From NCBI GenBank assembly GCA_030151765.1, contig JASLCW010000470.1, forward strand, positions 1 to 50,584: 50,584 nucleotides of DNA, in the 5' to 3' direction. The stretch is from Marmoricola sp. (GTDB taxonomy: Bacteria > Actinomycetota > Actinomycetes > Propionibacteriales > Nocardioidaceae). Positions 25,240 through 32,969 of this stretch are shown here, piece by piece. The position numbers and the translations under genes are program-made. Below the pieces are notes generated by a model, which made no database searches, was not told the origin of the DNA, and was given only the letters and a program-made list of their open reading frames with translations. The first letter of the stretch is position 1. Every line of letters starts with the position of its first letter.

Positions 25240-26010
25240 ATGGATATCTTGACTCAGATCAAGAACGAGTTGGCAAAGACCAACTACACCACGATCGCCG
25301 GACTCGGAGTGGGTCTTGTCGTCGGTGGTAGCGCTTCATATCTTCTCGCGAAGCGTAAGTACGAAGCTGACATTGCGGAGTTGGAAAACAACATCTACGC
25401 GAACGCCAAGGCCCATTTCGAGGAGAAGTGGGCTAAGCGCGAAGAGGCCGAAGTTATCATCGAGCCCGAGAAGCCGGCTTTGGAAGAACTCGTAGCAGGG
25501 AACATCATTGATGAAGAGGGCTACGACCCCAATCCAGAGCCTGAAGATGAGGATGAGCTTGAGGAGAAGGGCGATCCGGAACTCGAGGAGATCGCGACCA
25601 ACATCTTCACGAATCGGAACTCGAATGATATTTCGGCCGACGATTTCAAGTGGGAAGAGGAAACGGCCCGCCGCGGCGAGGTCGAGCCTTATATTCTCCA
25701 TGTTGATGAGTACCTACAAAACGAGTATGAGGACGAGCAGGTCTCAGTCACCTACTATGCCGGAGATGACGTTGTAGCGGATGATCGTGATGCGGTTATT
25801 CAGGACGTTGACTCTGTTCTAGGTGAGGACAACCTCGAGCGTTTCGGTTACGGATCAAAGGACAGAAACATCGTCTATATTCGTAACCCGCGTCTTGGGG
25901 TTGCATACGAGGTGTGTCACAGCACGGGTAAGTTTGCTCATGAGGTCCTTGGATTCCTTGAGCATGGAGACAACCGTCGACCTCGTAAGTTCAAAGTCGA
26001 TCTGGACTAA
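25240..26010 (+). CDS. Membrane-anchored acidic phage protein
   Basis: 256 residues, ATG 25240 after AAGGAAAAGTTC. One N-terminal membrane segment (about 18-36, TIAGLGVGLVVGGSASYLLA) is followed by a helical stalk (about 40-65), a very acidic disordered stretch (about 75-125) and a C-terminal globular domain with RNPRLGVAYEVCHSTGKFAHEVLGF. It accompanies the DUF6353-like gene, suggesting they act together at the membrane. It ends in TAATGG overlapping the next start. Confidence 0.7.
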   Translation: MDILTQIKNELAKTNYTTIAGLGVGLVVGGSASYLLAKRKYEADIAELENNIYANAKAHFEEKWAKREEAEVIIEPEKPALEELVAGNIIDEEGYDPNPEPEDEDELEEKGDPELEEIATNIFTNRNSNDISADDFKWEEETARRGEVEPYILHVDEYLQNEYEDEQVSVTYYAGDDVVADDRDAVIQDVDSVLGEDNLERFGYGSKDRNIVYIRNPRLGVAYEVCHSTGKFAHEVLGFLEHGDNRRPRKFKVDLD

Positions 26011-26546
26011 TGGACGAGCCGCTTGACGAGCTATATCTTCACTGGCTTTACAAGAAGATTGGCTCCGTCAGGCTCAAGAATCCCGCGAGGACTTATTGGT
26101 CATTAGCCAGGAAACTCTACACCAAAGAGTTCGTTTGGTTGATTCCCAATGACGACAATCGAGCAGAGGACGGCCGAGAGCTCCGTTACGAGTTCATGCA
26201 CGACGAGGAGATTTCGTATGTGGATGATGCTTGGATGGACCTCGGCTGTTCTATGCTTGAGATGCTCATTGCCTTGTCTCGACGTCTTGCCTTTCAGACC
26301 GAAGGGGACCCGAGATCCTGGTTTTGGCATTTACTAGACAACCTCGGCCTCGAGCATTATACCGATGCATATTTCGGGGTCATGGATTACGAGGGAGAGC
26401 TTGACGAGAAGTTAGACTCGGTCATTTGGCGCACTTACGAACCAGACGGTGGTGGGGGATTGTTCCCACTCCGTCATCCTCACGAAGACCAGCGTGACGT
26501 TGAGCTCTGGTTCCAGTTAAGTGCATATTTGTTAGAACGTGAATGA
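26010..26546 (+). CDS. Conserved hypothetical phage protein
   Basis: 178 residues, ATG 26010 overlapping the previous stop (TAATG). It is a soluble acidic protein rich in Trp and Tyr: WLYKKIG, WSLARKLYTKEFVWLIPNDDNRAEDG, LRYEF, then WFWHLLDNLGLEHYTDAYF and a C-terminal LWFQLSAYLLERE. It lies directly before the replication fusion gene and is probably co-transcribed with it. I recognise it as a recurring phage protein but know no function. Confidence 0.68.
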   Translation: MDEPLDELYLHWLYKKIGSVRLKNPARTYWSLARKLYTKEFVWLIPNDDNRAEDGRELRYEFMHDEEISYVDDAWMDLGCSMLEMLIALSRRLAFQTEGDPRSWFWHLLDNLGLEHYTDAYFGVMDYEGELDEKLDSVIWRTYEPDGGGGLFPLRHPHEDQRDVELWFQLSAYLLERE

Positions 26547-26557
26547 AAGGAGGGTGC

Positions 26558-29500
26558 ATGGATTTCTACAAGATTCGAACCAAGGAACAGAAGAACGGAC
26601 GTATTGAGTTATATCCTGACTTCGAGATCGCTCGCTTCAAGGATCTCATGGTCAAAGGTAAGTCGTTCTATGGGATTTGGGATGAGGAACGAGGCTTGTG
26701 GTCCACGGATCTCTATGATGTCCCTCGACTCGTTGACGCTCATCTGAAGCGATATTCTGAGGAGCTGAGTGAGGAGACTCGTCTCTCTTACACCGTCAAG
26801 AACCTCCGGTCCAATGAGACTGGGATTTGGCGGAAGTTCATTCAGTTCACCAGTGATATTGCTGACAACCATCACCCTCTCGACACGAAGCTCACTTTCG
26901 CAGACACCGAAGTGACTCGTGCCGACTTCGTATCTAAGCGCTTGCCATATTCTCTGAAACCTGGAGATTACAGCGCCTGGGATGAGCTTGTAGGGACGCT
27001 ATATTCTCCCGACGAGCGTGCGAAGATTGAATGGGCGATTGGTGCAGTTGTCCATGGGGATTCCAAGAAGATCCAGAAATTCTTGGTGCTCTATGGATCT
27101 GCTGGTACAGGTAAGAGCACGATTCTTAACATCATAGAAAAGTTGTTTGACGGTTACACCACGACCTTCAACGCAAAGGCTCTTGGTCAGAGCAACAATT
27201 CGTTCTCGACAGAGGTCTTCAAATCAAACCCATTGGTTGCGATCCAACACGATGGTGACCTGAGTAAGATCCAAGACAACACGCTGCTTAACTCAATCAT
27301 TGCTCATGAGAACATGGCGATGAATGAGAAGTACAAGGCAGCATACACGGCTAAGGTCGACGCGTTCCTCTTCATGGGAACGAACACACCAGTCAAGATC
27401 TCGGACAGCAACTCGGGTCTTAAGCGACGGCTGATTGACGTGCATCCTACAGGAGTCACGCTTCCACCCAAGCACTATGAGGCTTTGATTGAGCGAATTG
27501 ATTTCGAGCTGGGGGCAATTGCTCACCACTGCTTGGAGGTATATTTGAAGATGGGTAAGAATGCTTACAAGCATTACGAGCCCAAAGAGATGATGTACCA
27601 GACCGACGTGTTCTACAACTTCATTCAAGATAACTTTGATGAATTTAAGGCCGATCACGGCATTTCACTTAAGCGTGCTTATACCATCTATCAGGAGTAC
27701 TGCGACTCAAGCGGCATTCCCAAGGAGCAAACACTCCCGATGTATAAGTTCCGTGCCGAGTTCAAGTCATATTTTGATGAGTTCCACGAGAAGAAGATGA
27801 TTGAAGGTCATATTGTGCGTAGCGTTTACTCAGGATTCAAGACGGGGATGCTTACTCACGAGAAGACCGATACTGAAATGTTCTCACTCGTGATGGATGA
27901 AACAGAATCATTGCTGGATAAGGTCCTTGCGGACCAGCCGGCACAGTTGGCCGTCTTTGATGAGGAGACTCAGATCTGGCGGCCTGAGCGAAGGTGGGAC
28001 AATGCAAAGTCTAAGTTATCGGATTTGGACACTTCATTACTCCATTATGTACAGGTGCCTCGAAATCACATTGTTATCGATTTTGATATCGTGGATGAAA
28101 CTGGTGAGAAATCACTGGAGCGCAATCTCGAGGCGGCAAGCAAATGGCCTCCAACGTACTCAGAGCTTAGCAAGGGTGGAGCAGGCATCCACCTCCATTA
28201 TGAGTATGACGGAGATGTCGAACAACTCGCGAATCACTATGATGAGGGAATTGAAGTTAAGACACTCCTTGGAGAAGCAAGCCTTCGTCGCAAAGTCAGT
28301 AAGTGCAACAATGTACCGGTAGCCACAATTAACTCTGGGTTACCATTTAAGGAGAAAAAGTTGCTGAGTTCACAAACAGTGCAAAGTGAAAGAGGACTCA
28401 GAGATCTCATTCGTAGGAATTTGAACAAGGAATTCCATCCAGGAACCAAGCCGTCGGTCGACTTCATTGCGAAGATACTCGACGATGCTTATGAGTCTGG
28501 CATGGAATACAATGTGACGGACATGCGTCCGAAGATCATTGCCTTCGCCAACAACTCCACGAATCAGTCTCTGCAGGCTTTGAAGACGGTTCAGAACATG
28601 CGTTGGGAATCTGAGCCCAAGGAGAAAGAAATCCACGTTGCCGAGTGCAAGTGTCCTGAGTGCGCAAAGCTTACGGACGACCGACTTGTATTCTATGATG
28701 TTGAGGTCTACCCAAATCTCTTTGTCGTGTGTTGGAAGTACGAAGGCGATGCTAATATCGTCCGTATGATCAACCCTACGGCTGAGGAGATGGAGGGACT
28801 CTTCCAGCTGAAGCTTGTTGGATTCAACAACCGGCGATACGACAACCATATTCTGTATGCTCGCTACATGGGTTACGATAACGAAGCCCTGTATAAGCTA
28901 TCGCAGAAGATCATCGAGGGTAACCACACGGCACTCTTCGCTGCTGCTTACAACCTGTCCTACACGGATATTTATGACTTCTCGTCGAAGAAGCAGGGGT
29001 TGAAGAAGTTCCAGATTGAGCTCGGGATTCATCACCAAGAGATGGATATTCCCTGGGATCAGCCGGTTCCCGATGACATGGTCATGAAGGTTGTCGAGTA
29101 CTGCTGCAATGACGTCGAATCGACTGAGTCTGTATTCAAGTCTCGTGAGGGCGACTGGAAGGCGCGTCTTATTCTGGCCGAGTTGTCTGGGCTCACGCCC
29201 AATGACACGACTCAGAAGCACACAGCCAAGATCATATTTGGTGATGACAGGCGTCCGCAGAACTCGTTCATCTACACGGATCTCAGCAAGGAGTTCCCGG
29301 GATACGAGTTCGATCGTGGTAAGTCTCACTACCAAGGTGAGCTTGTGGGTGAAGGCGGTTACGTCTATGCTGAGCCGGGTATTTACGAGAATGTTGTGCT
29401 TCTGGATGTTGAGTCGATGCATCCGACGAGTATTCGGGTCCTCGACCTCTTTGGTCCGGAGTATACGAAGCGCTTCAACGAACTCCTAGAGGCTCGTCTT

Positions 29501-30385
29501 GCTATCAAGCACGAGGACATGGAGACCGCCGGGAAGATGCTGGACGGAGCACTTAAGCCGTACATCACTGATCCTGAGGGTGCTGATGCATTGTCGTATG
29601 CTTTGAAGATTGTCATCAACATCGTGTATGGCTTGACCAGTGCGAAGTTCGACAACCCCTTCAGGGACAACCGGAACATCGACAACATCGTCGCCAAGCG
29701 CGGTGCTTTGTTCATGATCGATCTCAAGCATGCCTGTCAGGAGATGGGTTTGCGGGTGGTCCACATCAAGACCGACTCCATCAAGATCCCCAACGCAACA
29801 CCTGAGGATATTGAGATGATCAAGGAGTTCGGAGCCAAGTACGGTTACAAGTTCGCTCATGAGGCTACGTACGAGAAGATGGCCTTGGTCAATGACGCCG
29901 TCTACATCGCGAAGTATGCGTGGCATGAGAAGGAGAAGAAGATTGGTCAGTGGGATGCAACTGGTGCTCAGTTCGCTCACCCCTACGTCTTCAAGACCCT
30001 CTTCACTCATGAAGAACTGACGTTCGATGATCTCTGCGAAACCAAGCAGGTATCACAGGGTGTTATGTATTTGGATCTCGAGCATGATCGTCCTGCGGCT
30101 TTGGTCGAGGGGATGCAGCATATTGGTCGAACTGGTCGATTTGTGCCAGTGACTAAGAACGGCGGCATCTTGTATCGGGTGAAGGACGACAAGCAGTATG
30201 CAGTCACTGGAACCAAGGGATATTTGTGGATCGAGGCTGAGCACGCTCAGCAGCTGGGTGACGATCTCGAGGTGGACATCAACTACTTCGAGCACCTTGG
30301 CGATGAGGCAGTCAAGACAATCAACAAGTTCGGCTCCTTCGAGGAATTCGTCGGCGAAACTAATGTGAAGAAAGAGGCAGCATGA
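26558..30385 (+). CDS. Helicase-primase-DNA polymerase fusion (SF3 helicase + AEP primase + family B polymerase)
   Basis: 1275 residues from ATG 26558 (GGAGGGTGC upstream). Residues 1 to about 430 are a D5/P4-type SF3 helicase: Walker A GSAGTGKST (180-188), Walker B-like LVAIQHDGDLS (about 226-236) and sensor FMGTNT. Residues about 450-610 resemble an archaeo-eukaryotic primase: IVIDFDIVDE (about 505-514, catalytic DxD), GAGIHLHYEY (about 540, sxH-like) and IEVKTL. Residues about 700-1220 are a family B polymerase with an intact 3'-5' exonuclease: FYDVEVYP (ExoI), GFNNRRYDNH (ExoII), YCCNDVEST (ExoIII), then DVESMHPTSI (motif A), KIVINIVYGLTSAKFDNPF (motif B) and HIKTDSIKI (motif C). The second motif C Asp is kept, while the first is Lys. 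This one protein could unwind, prime, copy and proofread. Confidence 0.88.
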   Translation: MDFYKIRTKEQKNGRIELYPDFEIARFKDLMVKGKSFYGIWDEERGLWSTDLYDVPRLVDAHLKRYSEELSEETRLSYTVKNLRSNETGIWRKFIQFTSDIADNHHPLDTKLTFADTEVTRADFVSKRLPYSLKPGDYSAWDELVGTLYSPDERAKIEWAIGAVVHGDSKKIQKFLVLYGSAGTGKSTILNIIEKLFDGYTTTFNAKALGQSNNSFSTEVFKSNPLVAIQHDGDLSKIQDNTLLNSIIAHENMAMNEKYKAAYTAKVDAFLFMGTNTPVKISDSNSGLKRRLIDVHPTGVTLPPKHYEALIERIDFELGAIAHHCLEVYLKMGKNAYKHYEPKEMMYQTDVFYNFIQDNFDEFKADHGISLKRAYTIYQEYCDSSGIPKEQTLPMYKFRAEFKSYFDEFHEKKMIEGHIVRSVYSGFKTGMLTHEKTDTEMFSLVMDETESLLDKVLADQPAQLAVFDEETQIWRPERRWDNAKSKLSDLDTSLLHYVQVPRNHIVIDFDIVDETGEKSLERNLEAASKWPPTYSELSKGGAGIHLHYEYDGDVEQLANHYDEGIEVKTLLGEASLRRKVSKCNNVPVATINSGLPFKEKKLLSSQTVQSERGLRDLIRRNLNKEFHPGTKPSVDFIAKILDDAYESGMEYNVTDMRPKIIAFANNSTNQSLQALKTVQNMRWESEPKEKEIHVAECKCPECAKLTDDRLVFYDVEVYPNLFVVCWKYEGDANIVRMINPTAEEMEGLFQLKLVGFNNRRYDNHILYARYMGYDNEALYKLSQKIIEGNHTALFAAAYNLSYTDIYDFSSKKQGLKKFQIELGIHHQEMDIPWDQPVPDDMVMKVVEYCCNDVESTESVFKSREGDWKARLILAELSGLTPNDTTQKHTAKIIFGDDRRPQNSFIYTDLSKEFPGYEFDRGKSHYQGELVGEGGYVYAEPGIYENVVLLDVESMHPTSIRVLDLFGPEYTKRFNELLEARLAIKHEDMETAGKMLDGALKPYITDPEGADALSYALKIVINIVYGLTSAKFDNPFRDNRNIDNIVAKRGALFMIDLKHACQEMGLRVVHIKTDSIKIPNATPEDIEMIKEFGAKYGYKFAHEATYEKMALVNDAVYIAKYAWHEKEKKIGQWDATGAQFAHPYVFKTLFTHEELTFDDLCETKQVSQGVMYLDLEHDRPAALVEGMQHIGRTGRFVPVTKNGGILYRVKDDKQYAVTGTKGYLWIEAEHAQQLGDDLEVDINYFEHLGDEAVKTINKFGSFEEFVGETNVKKEAA

Positions 30386-30618
30386 GTCAGTATACCCATG
30401 ACAACCGCGTAACAATGGTTGGTCCTGTTGAGATTACCAAGATCGGTAGTCTTCGTCCTAGTGAGCAGATTCGTGTGATTGCTTTGCAGCAGGCGAACTT
30501 TCTCAATGCACATTGGTCGCTTCGCCAGACCGACAGCGATGGGGTTCTCGACATGGCTAAGAAATTCGAAGAGTATATCACCGGGCTTCATACCGAGGAG
30601 GCAACTCAGCGTGGCTAA
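30382..30618 (+). CDS. Small conserved replication-region protein
   Basis: 78 residues, ATG 30382 overlapping the polymerase stop (ATGA). The sequence GSLRPSEQIRVIALQQANFLNAHW, then LDMAKKFEEYITG, is a simple helical protein, probably translated in step with the fusion gene. A role as accessory factor for the polymerase is suggested only by coupling. It overlaps the next gene by eight bases. Confidence 0.7.
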   Translation: MSQYTHDNRVTMVGPVEITKIGSLRPSEQIRVIALQQANFLNAHWSLRQTDSDGVLDMAKKFEEYITGLHTEEATQRG

Positions 30619-30805
30619 GCGGGGGTTCGACGATCAAACGCAAGTAACCGAGCTGAAGTCGGCAAGCACATATTACCGACTAATGAAGCCGGACTATCCA
30701 CTCGCTCAGAAGTTCCTTGAGCGAACAGGCAATCAAGACCTCGCAGAGGCATTCTTTGGAAAGGGTAACTTCAATGGAAGATCCACAGCAGGAAGTGGTC
30801 ACTGA
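30611..30805 (+). CDS. Small replication-region protein
   Basis: 64 residues with a GTG start at 30611 inside the end of the previous gene. The sequence VTELKSASTYYRLMKPDYPLAQKFLERTGNQDLAEAFFG ends in a Gly/Ser tail; I keep only shorter pieces as evidence (TYYRLMKPDYPLAQ, FLERTGNQDLAEAFF). It overlaps the next start at 30774. The function is unknown. Confidence 0.62.
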   Translation: MAKRGFDDQTQVTELKSASTYYRLMKPDYPLAQKFLERTGNQDLAEAFFGKGNFNGRSTAGSGH

Positions 30806-31064
30806 ACCACAGATCATTGACCATCAGGAAATGTTCGGTGCTGAAACTTCTCCGGAAGAGCCAGTAGCTGAGCCAGTTGACTATGGTCGTGAAATCCCAG
30901 TTCACCTTGACTTCATTGGGCGACAGGTCGCAACGGGATCGTTGCAGGGCGACAGGTTGGTGATTACTCTCAATGATCTTGGTCAAGACGTCTTGAAGCA
31001 GGCACTTGAGCAGCATGAGTCTTTGGGGATTGCTCTCCAGACTTTGCCACAAGAAACCCAGTAA
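30774..31064 (+). CDS. Small acidic replication-region protein
   Basis: 96 residues; I chose ATG 30774 (AAAGGG upstream) over the longer in-frame start at 30717. The first 45 residues are Glu/Pro-rich and flexible; the rest (DYGREIPVHLDFIGRQVATGSLQGDRLVITLND) reads as a small beta domain plus a helix. The stop codon TAA lies inside the 14-mer repeat region at 31063. The function is unknown. Confidence 0.62.
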   Translation: MEDPQQEVVTEPQIIDHQEMFGAETSPEEPVAEPVDYGREIPVHLDFIGRQVATGSLQGDRLVITLNDLGQDVLKQALEQHESLGIALQTLPQETQ

Positions 31065-31091
31065 AAAGTAGCGATCAACGAAAAAGTAACG
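31063..31091. repeat. Dispersed 14-mer AAAAAGTAGCGATC, copy 2, plus a degenerate neighbour
   Basis: The exact 14-mer is at 31063-31076; AAAAAGTAACG follows at 31081-31091, 18 bases after the first. The pair precedes the SSB-like gene at 31138. No TATAAT box stands nearby, so the pair may itself mark a regulated start. Confidence 0.6.
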
Positions 31092-31137
31092 TTCCCGCAA
31101 GAATTTAAAAAACGAGCATGAAGAAAGTGAGTAACAC

Positions 31138-31611
31138 ATGAAAAACGTTGTAATGGAAGACATGCGCATCATCTTCCGTAACTTCAAGGGCGCCGAGGGT
31201 CAGTACAACCGTGAGGGTGACCGTAACTTTGCGGTACTTCTTGATCCAGAGGTTGCCGATGCAATGGGTCGTGACGGATGGAACATCAAGTTCCTGAAGG
31301 CTAAGGACGATGAGTCTGAGGACCAGGCATATTTGCCCGTCACTGTCGGTTACAAGGGTCGCCCTCCGCGCATTGTCATGATCGGGTCTAACAACCGCAC
31401 CGAGCTTGGCGAGGACTCTGTGGAGATCCTAGACTACGTCGACATCAAGAAGGTTGACCTGATTGTCCGACCGTACGAGTGGGCTGTCAATGGCAACGGC
31501 GGTATCAAGGCATATTTGAAGAGTATGTTCGTCACTATTGAGGAAGACGAGCTTGAGCTCAAGTATGCTGCAGATGTTCCTACCCGTGGTGGGAAGACTG
31601 ACGACGAGTGA
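31138..31611 (+). CDS. Probable single-stranded DNA-binding protein
   Basis: 157 residues, ATG 31138. It opens MEDMRIIFRNFKGAEGQYNREG, then RNFAVLLDPEVADAMGRDGWNIK, YLPVTVGYKGRPPRIVMIG and VDLIVRPYEWAVNGNGGIKAYLKSMFVTI (seen as separate strands), and ends in a short acidic tail GGKTDDE. A single OB-like barrel with an acidic C-terminus fits phage SSB-type proteins, which usually neighbour polymerase or primase genes as here. I cannot confirm the fold from sequence alone. Confidence 0.65.
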   Translation: MKNVVMEDMRIIFRNFKGAEGQYNREGDRNFAVLLDPEVADAMGRDGWNIKFLKAKDDESEDQAYLPVTVGYKGRPPRIVMIGSNNRTELGEDSVEILDYVDIKKVDLIVRPYEWAVNGNGGIKAYLKSMFVTIEEDELELKYAADVPTRGGKTDDE

Positions 31612-31712
31612 ACCTCCTCTGTCTCATCAAAGGTCATAAGTGGGCAACAGTAGGGTTCATATTCTCAACCCATATCATCTGTCTCCGCTGCCCCAAACAA
31701 ATCAATCTGTAA
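31608..31712 (+). CDS. Small zinc-ribbon peptide (DUF1660-like)
   Basis: 34 residues with a GTG start at 31608 overlapping the previous stop (GTGA). The spacing of CLIKGHKW near the start and ICLRCPKQ near the end (Cys5, His10, Cys25, Cys28) is that of very small zinc proteins similar to DUF1660. It fills what would otherwise be a 113-bp gap. Function unknown. Confidence 0.55.
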   Translation: MNLLCLIKGHKWATVGFIFSTHIICLRCPKQINL

Positions 31713-31724
31713 AGGAAGTAGTAA

Positions 31725-32009
31725 ATGTTGAAGACTGAAAAGTTCATTCGACGTCCATTCATCGTGGATGCCGTCCGCATCACGGATGTGAACATGAAGG
31801 ATGTCGCTAAGTGGTGTGGCGGGCGTGTCCAGACCAAGGCCGGAAACAAGAAGTACATCAAGGTTGAGGTGAGAAATCCGCTGAGTCCTCGTCAGTCGGA
31901 GGGGTACGTTGGTGATTGGGTCCTCTATTCTGGTAAGGGATTCAAGGTCTACACCGACAGTGCATTCACCGCAACCTTCGAGTCGGGCTTCCAGGAGGCG
32001 TTGATCTGA
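31725..32009 (+). CDS. Small conserved phage protein
   Basis: 94 residues, ATG 31725 (AAAGGAAGTAGTAA upstream). KTEKFIRRPFIVDAVRIT, then DVAKWCGG, VEVRNPL and VGDWVLYSGKGFKVYTDSAF form a small mixed alpha/beta fold common in Gram-positive phages. The pattern of residues before GDWVL recurs across such proteins. The function is unknown. It overlaps the next gene by one base. Confidence 0.68.
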   Translation: MLKTEKFIRRPFIVDAVRITDVNMKDVAKWCGGRVQTKAGNKKYIKVEVRNPLSPRQSEGYVGDWVLYSGKGFKVYTDSAFTATFESGFQEALI

Positions 32010-32332
32010 TGGACGATATTCAGAAAGATCTCGCTGTTTGGGATATTGATGGGGATGTGTGGGTCCATGATAACTACACGCTCTATCAAACCAGTCTAGA
32101 GACGGCCTTGTTCAACATCAAGCAGAATCCAACAGGACCAGCGGTATATTTCTTCGGGACTCTCGAGATGCCTGACAACGGTGTGATTGTGAATTCGCCT
32201 GGTCTTGCTGAAGAAGCTGTCGTTAAACATAACGTCGAGATCTTCCGCGAGGAATTGGCAAAGCCTATCACTCCAACTCCGAAACAGCTCCGTGAGCAGA
32301 TGAACAAGGGTCCTCGTCGTGAAGGAAACTAA
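32009..32332 (+). CDS. Hypothetical phage protein
   Basis: 107 residues, ATG 32009 overlapping the previous stop (TGATG). VWDIDGDVWVHDNYTLYQTSL, then PAVYFFGTLEMPDNGV and a C-terminal PTPKQLREQMNKGPRR. It is soluble, with no metal or nucleotide motif. A 14-base overlap with the next mini-gene suggests a tight operon. Not recognised. Confidence 0.6.
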   Translation: MDDIQKDLAVWDIDGDVWVHDNYTLYQTSLETALFNIKQNPTGPAVYFFGTLEMPDNGVIVNSPGLAEEAVVKHNVEIFREELAKPITPTPKQLREQMNKGPRREGN

Positions 32333-32459
32333 GTTGACCTTCGTCTATCTCAACAAGACTGTAGTTCCAGTTCTCAACGAGGAAACGGCGCGAGCGCAAG
32401 CTACGTCATATCCTCAGCGGATCTACTTCTTTGCCGAGCTTGGTCCTGTGGAGGACTGA
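32319..32459 (+). CDS. Small hypothetical protein, tandem paralogue A
   Basis: 46 residues, GTG 32319. LTFVYLNKTVVPVLNEETA, then IYFFAELGPVED. It resembles the following protein: L-x-F-(V/L)-Y at the start, VVP in the middle and IYF near the end. Its stop overlaps the next ATG (ATGA type). Tandem duplication of a tiny beta-rich protein is likely. Confidence 0.55.
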   Translation: MKETKLTFVYLNKTVVPVLNEETARAQATSYPQRIYFFAELGPVED

Positions 32460-32602
32460 TGGATAACAAGCTGAGATTTCTCTATATTTCTGGAGAAGTT
32501 GTACCCATCGTCGGAGAAGAAGAAACGATTCAAAACTTGGCTGCATCCTATATGGATGTGATCTACTTCGAAGCCAACTATGAATTGCTACCTATCGACT
32601 GA
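32459..32602 (+). CDS. Small hypothetical protein, tandem paralogue B
   Basis: 47 residues, ATG 32459 overlapping the stop of paralogue A. LRFLYISGEVVPIVGEEE, then VIYFEANYELLPID. It shares the spacing of hydrophobic positions with paralogue A. Promoter P6 starts two bases after its stop. Confidence 0.55.
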   Translation: MDNKLRFLYISGEVVPIVGEEETIQNLAASYMDVIYFEANYELLPID

Positions 32603-32603
32603 T

Positions 32604-32628
32604 TCGCAAAAATTACATAGGTTATAAT
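32604..32628 (+). promoter_or_regulatory. Phage promoter P6 (TCGC-N15-TATAAT) for a small RNA
   Basis: TCGC at 32604 (TCGCAAAAATTAC) and TATAAT at 32623, followed by GAGAG. It matches P4 closely upstream of the box. The transcript is the structured RNA at 32631. Confidence 0.8.
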
Positions 32629-32630
32629 GA

Positions 32631-32720
32631 GAGAAGTGCTGTGATGCGAAGTAGTTACAGACCCATGTAACCGGCGCTTAGGAAGTTCGACACTCCCCTA
32701 AGCCTCTCATTATATTTTTT
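32631..32720 (+). ncRNA. Small structured RNA 2
   Basis: About 90 bases without a gene. The 5' GAGAG pairs with CTCTC at 32704-32708, closing the molecule. Inside are GTTAC/GTAAC (32654-32658 with 32667-32671) and GCTTAGG/CCTAAGC (32676-32682 with 32697-32703). The T-rich run TATATTTTTTTC ends it. Outer closure and length match small RNA 1 at 19540. The promoter box itself reappears inverted at the 3' end. Confidence 0.62.
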
Positions 32721-32741
32721 TCTAGCTGAAGGGCTACCTAA

Positions 32742-32969
32742 ATGAATGAGCACGGAAAGCTTACCGACGTTCCAGTTGCAAGTTTGACTGAGTTCCTCGG
32801 TAAGGCTGACATGATCGTTGGTGACGATGACATTGAAATCACCATCAAGATCACGAACCCGAATGTTACTACGCCAGTGTTGAACCTTGTTAAGAACGGG
32901 ATTGATCTTCATCATCTCGTTTTAGATTTTGCGTTCACACCCGCAGTCCCGTCGTCTGAGCGACGTTAA
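32742..32969 (+). CDS. Small hypothetical protein
   Basis: 75 residues, ATG 32742, with GAAGGGCTACCTAA as a moderate ribosome site. The sequence VPVASLTEFLGKADMIVGDDD, then IEITIKITNPNVTTP and LHHLVLDF, reads as a plausible small beta protein. Its last codons may overlap the 5' edge of the structured RNA region (hairpin GTCG/CGAC at 32951). Not recognised. Confidence 0.5.
   Translation: MNEHGKLTDVPVASLTEFLGKADMIVGDDDIEITIKITNPNVTTPVLNLVKNGIDLHHLVLDFAFTPAVPSSERR

Noticed and set aside
32704..32714. Reverse-strand promoter (TATAATGAGAG read on the minus strand)
   Set aside because: There is no TCGC 19 bases upstream on that strand and no minus-strand gene; it is read as the 3' arm of small RNA 2. 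The same holds for 19608-19620.
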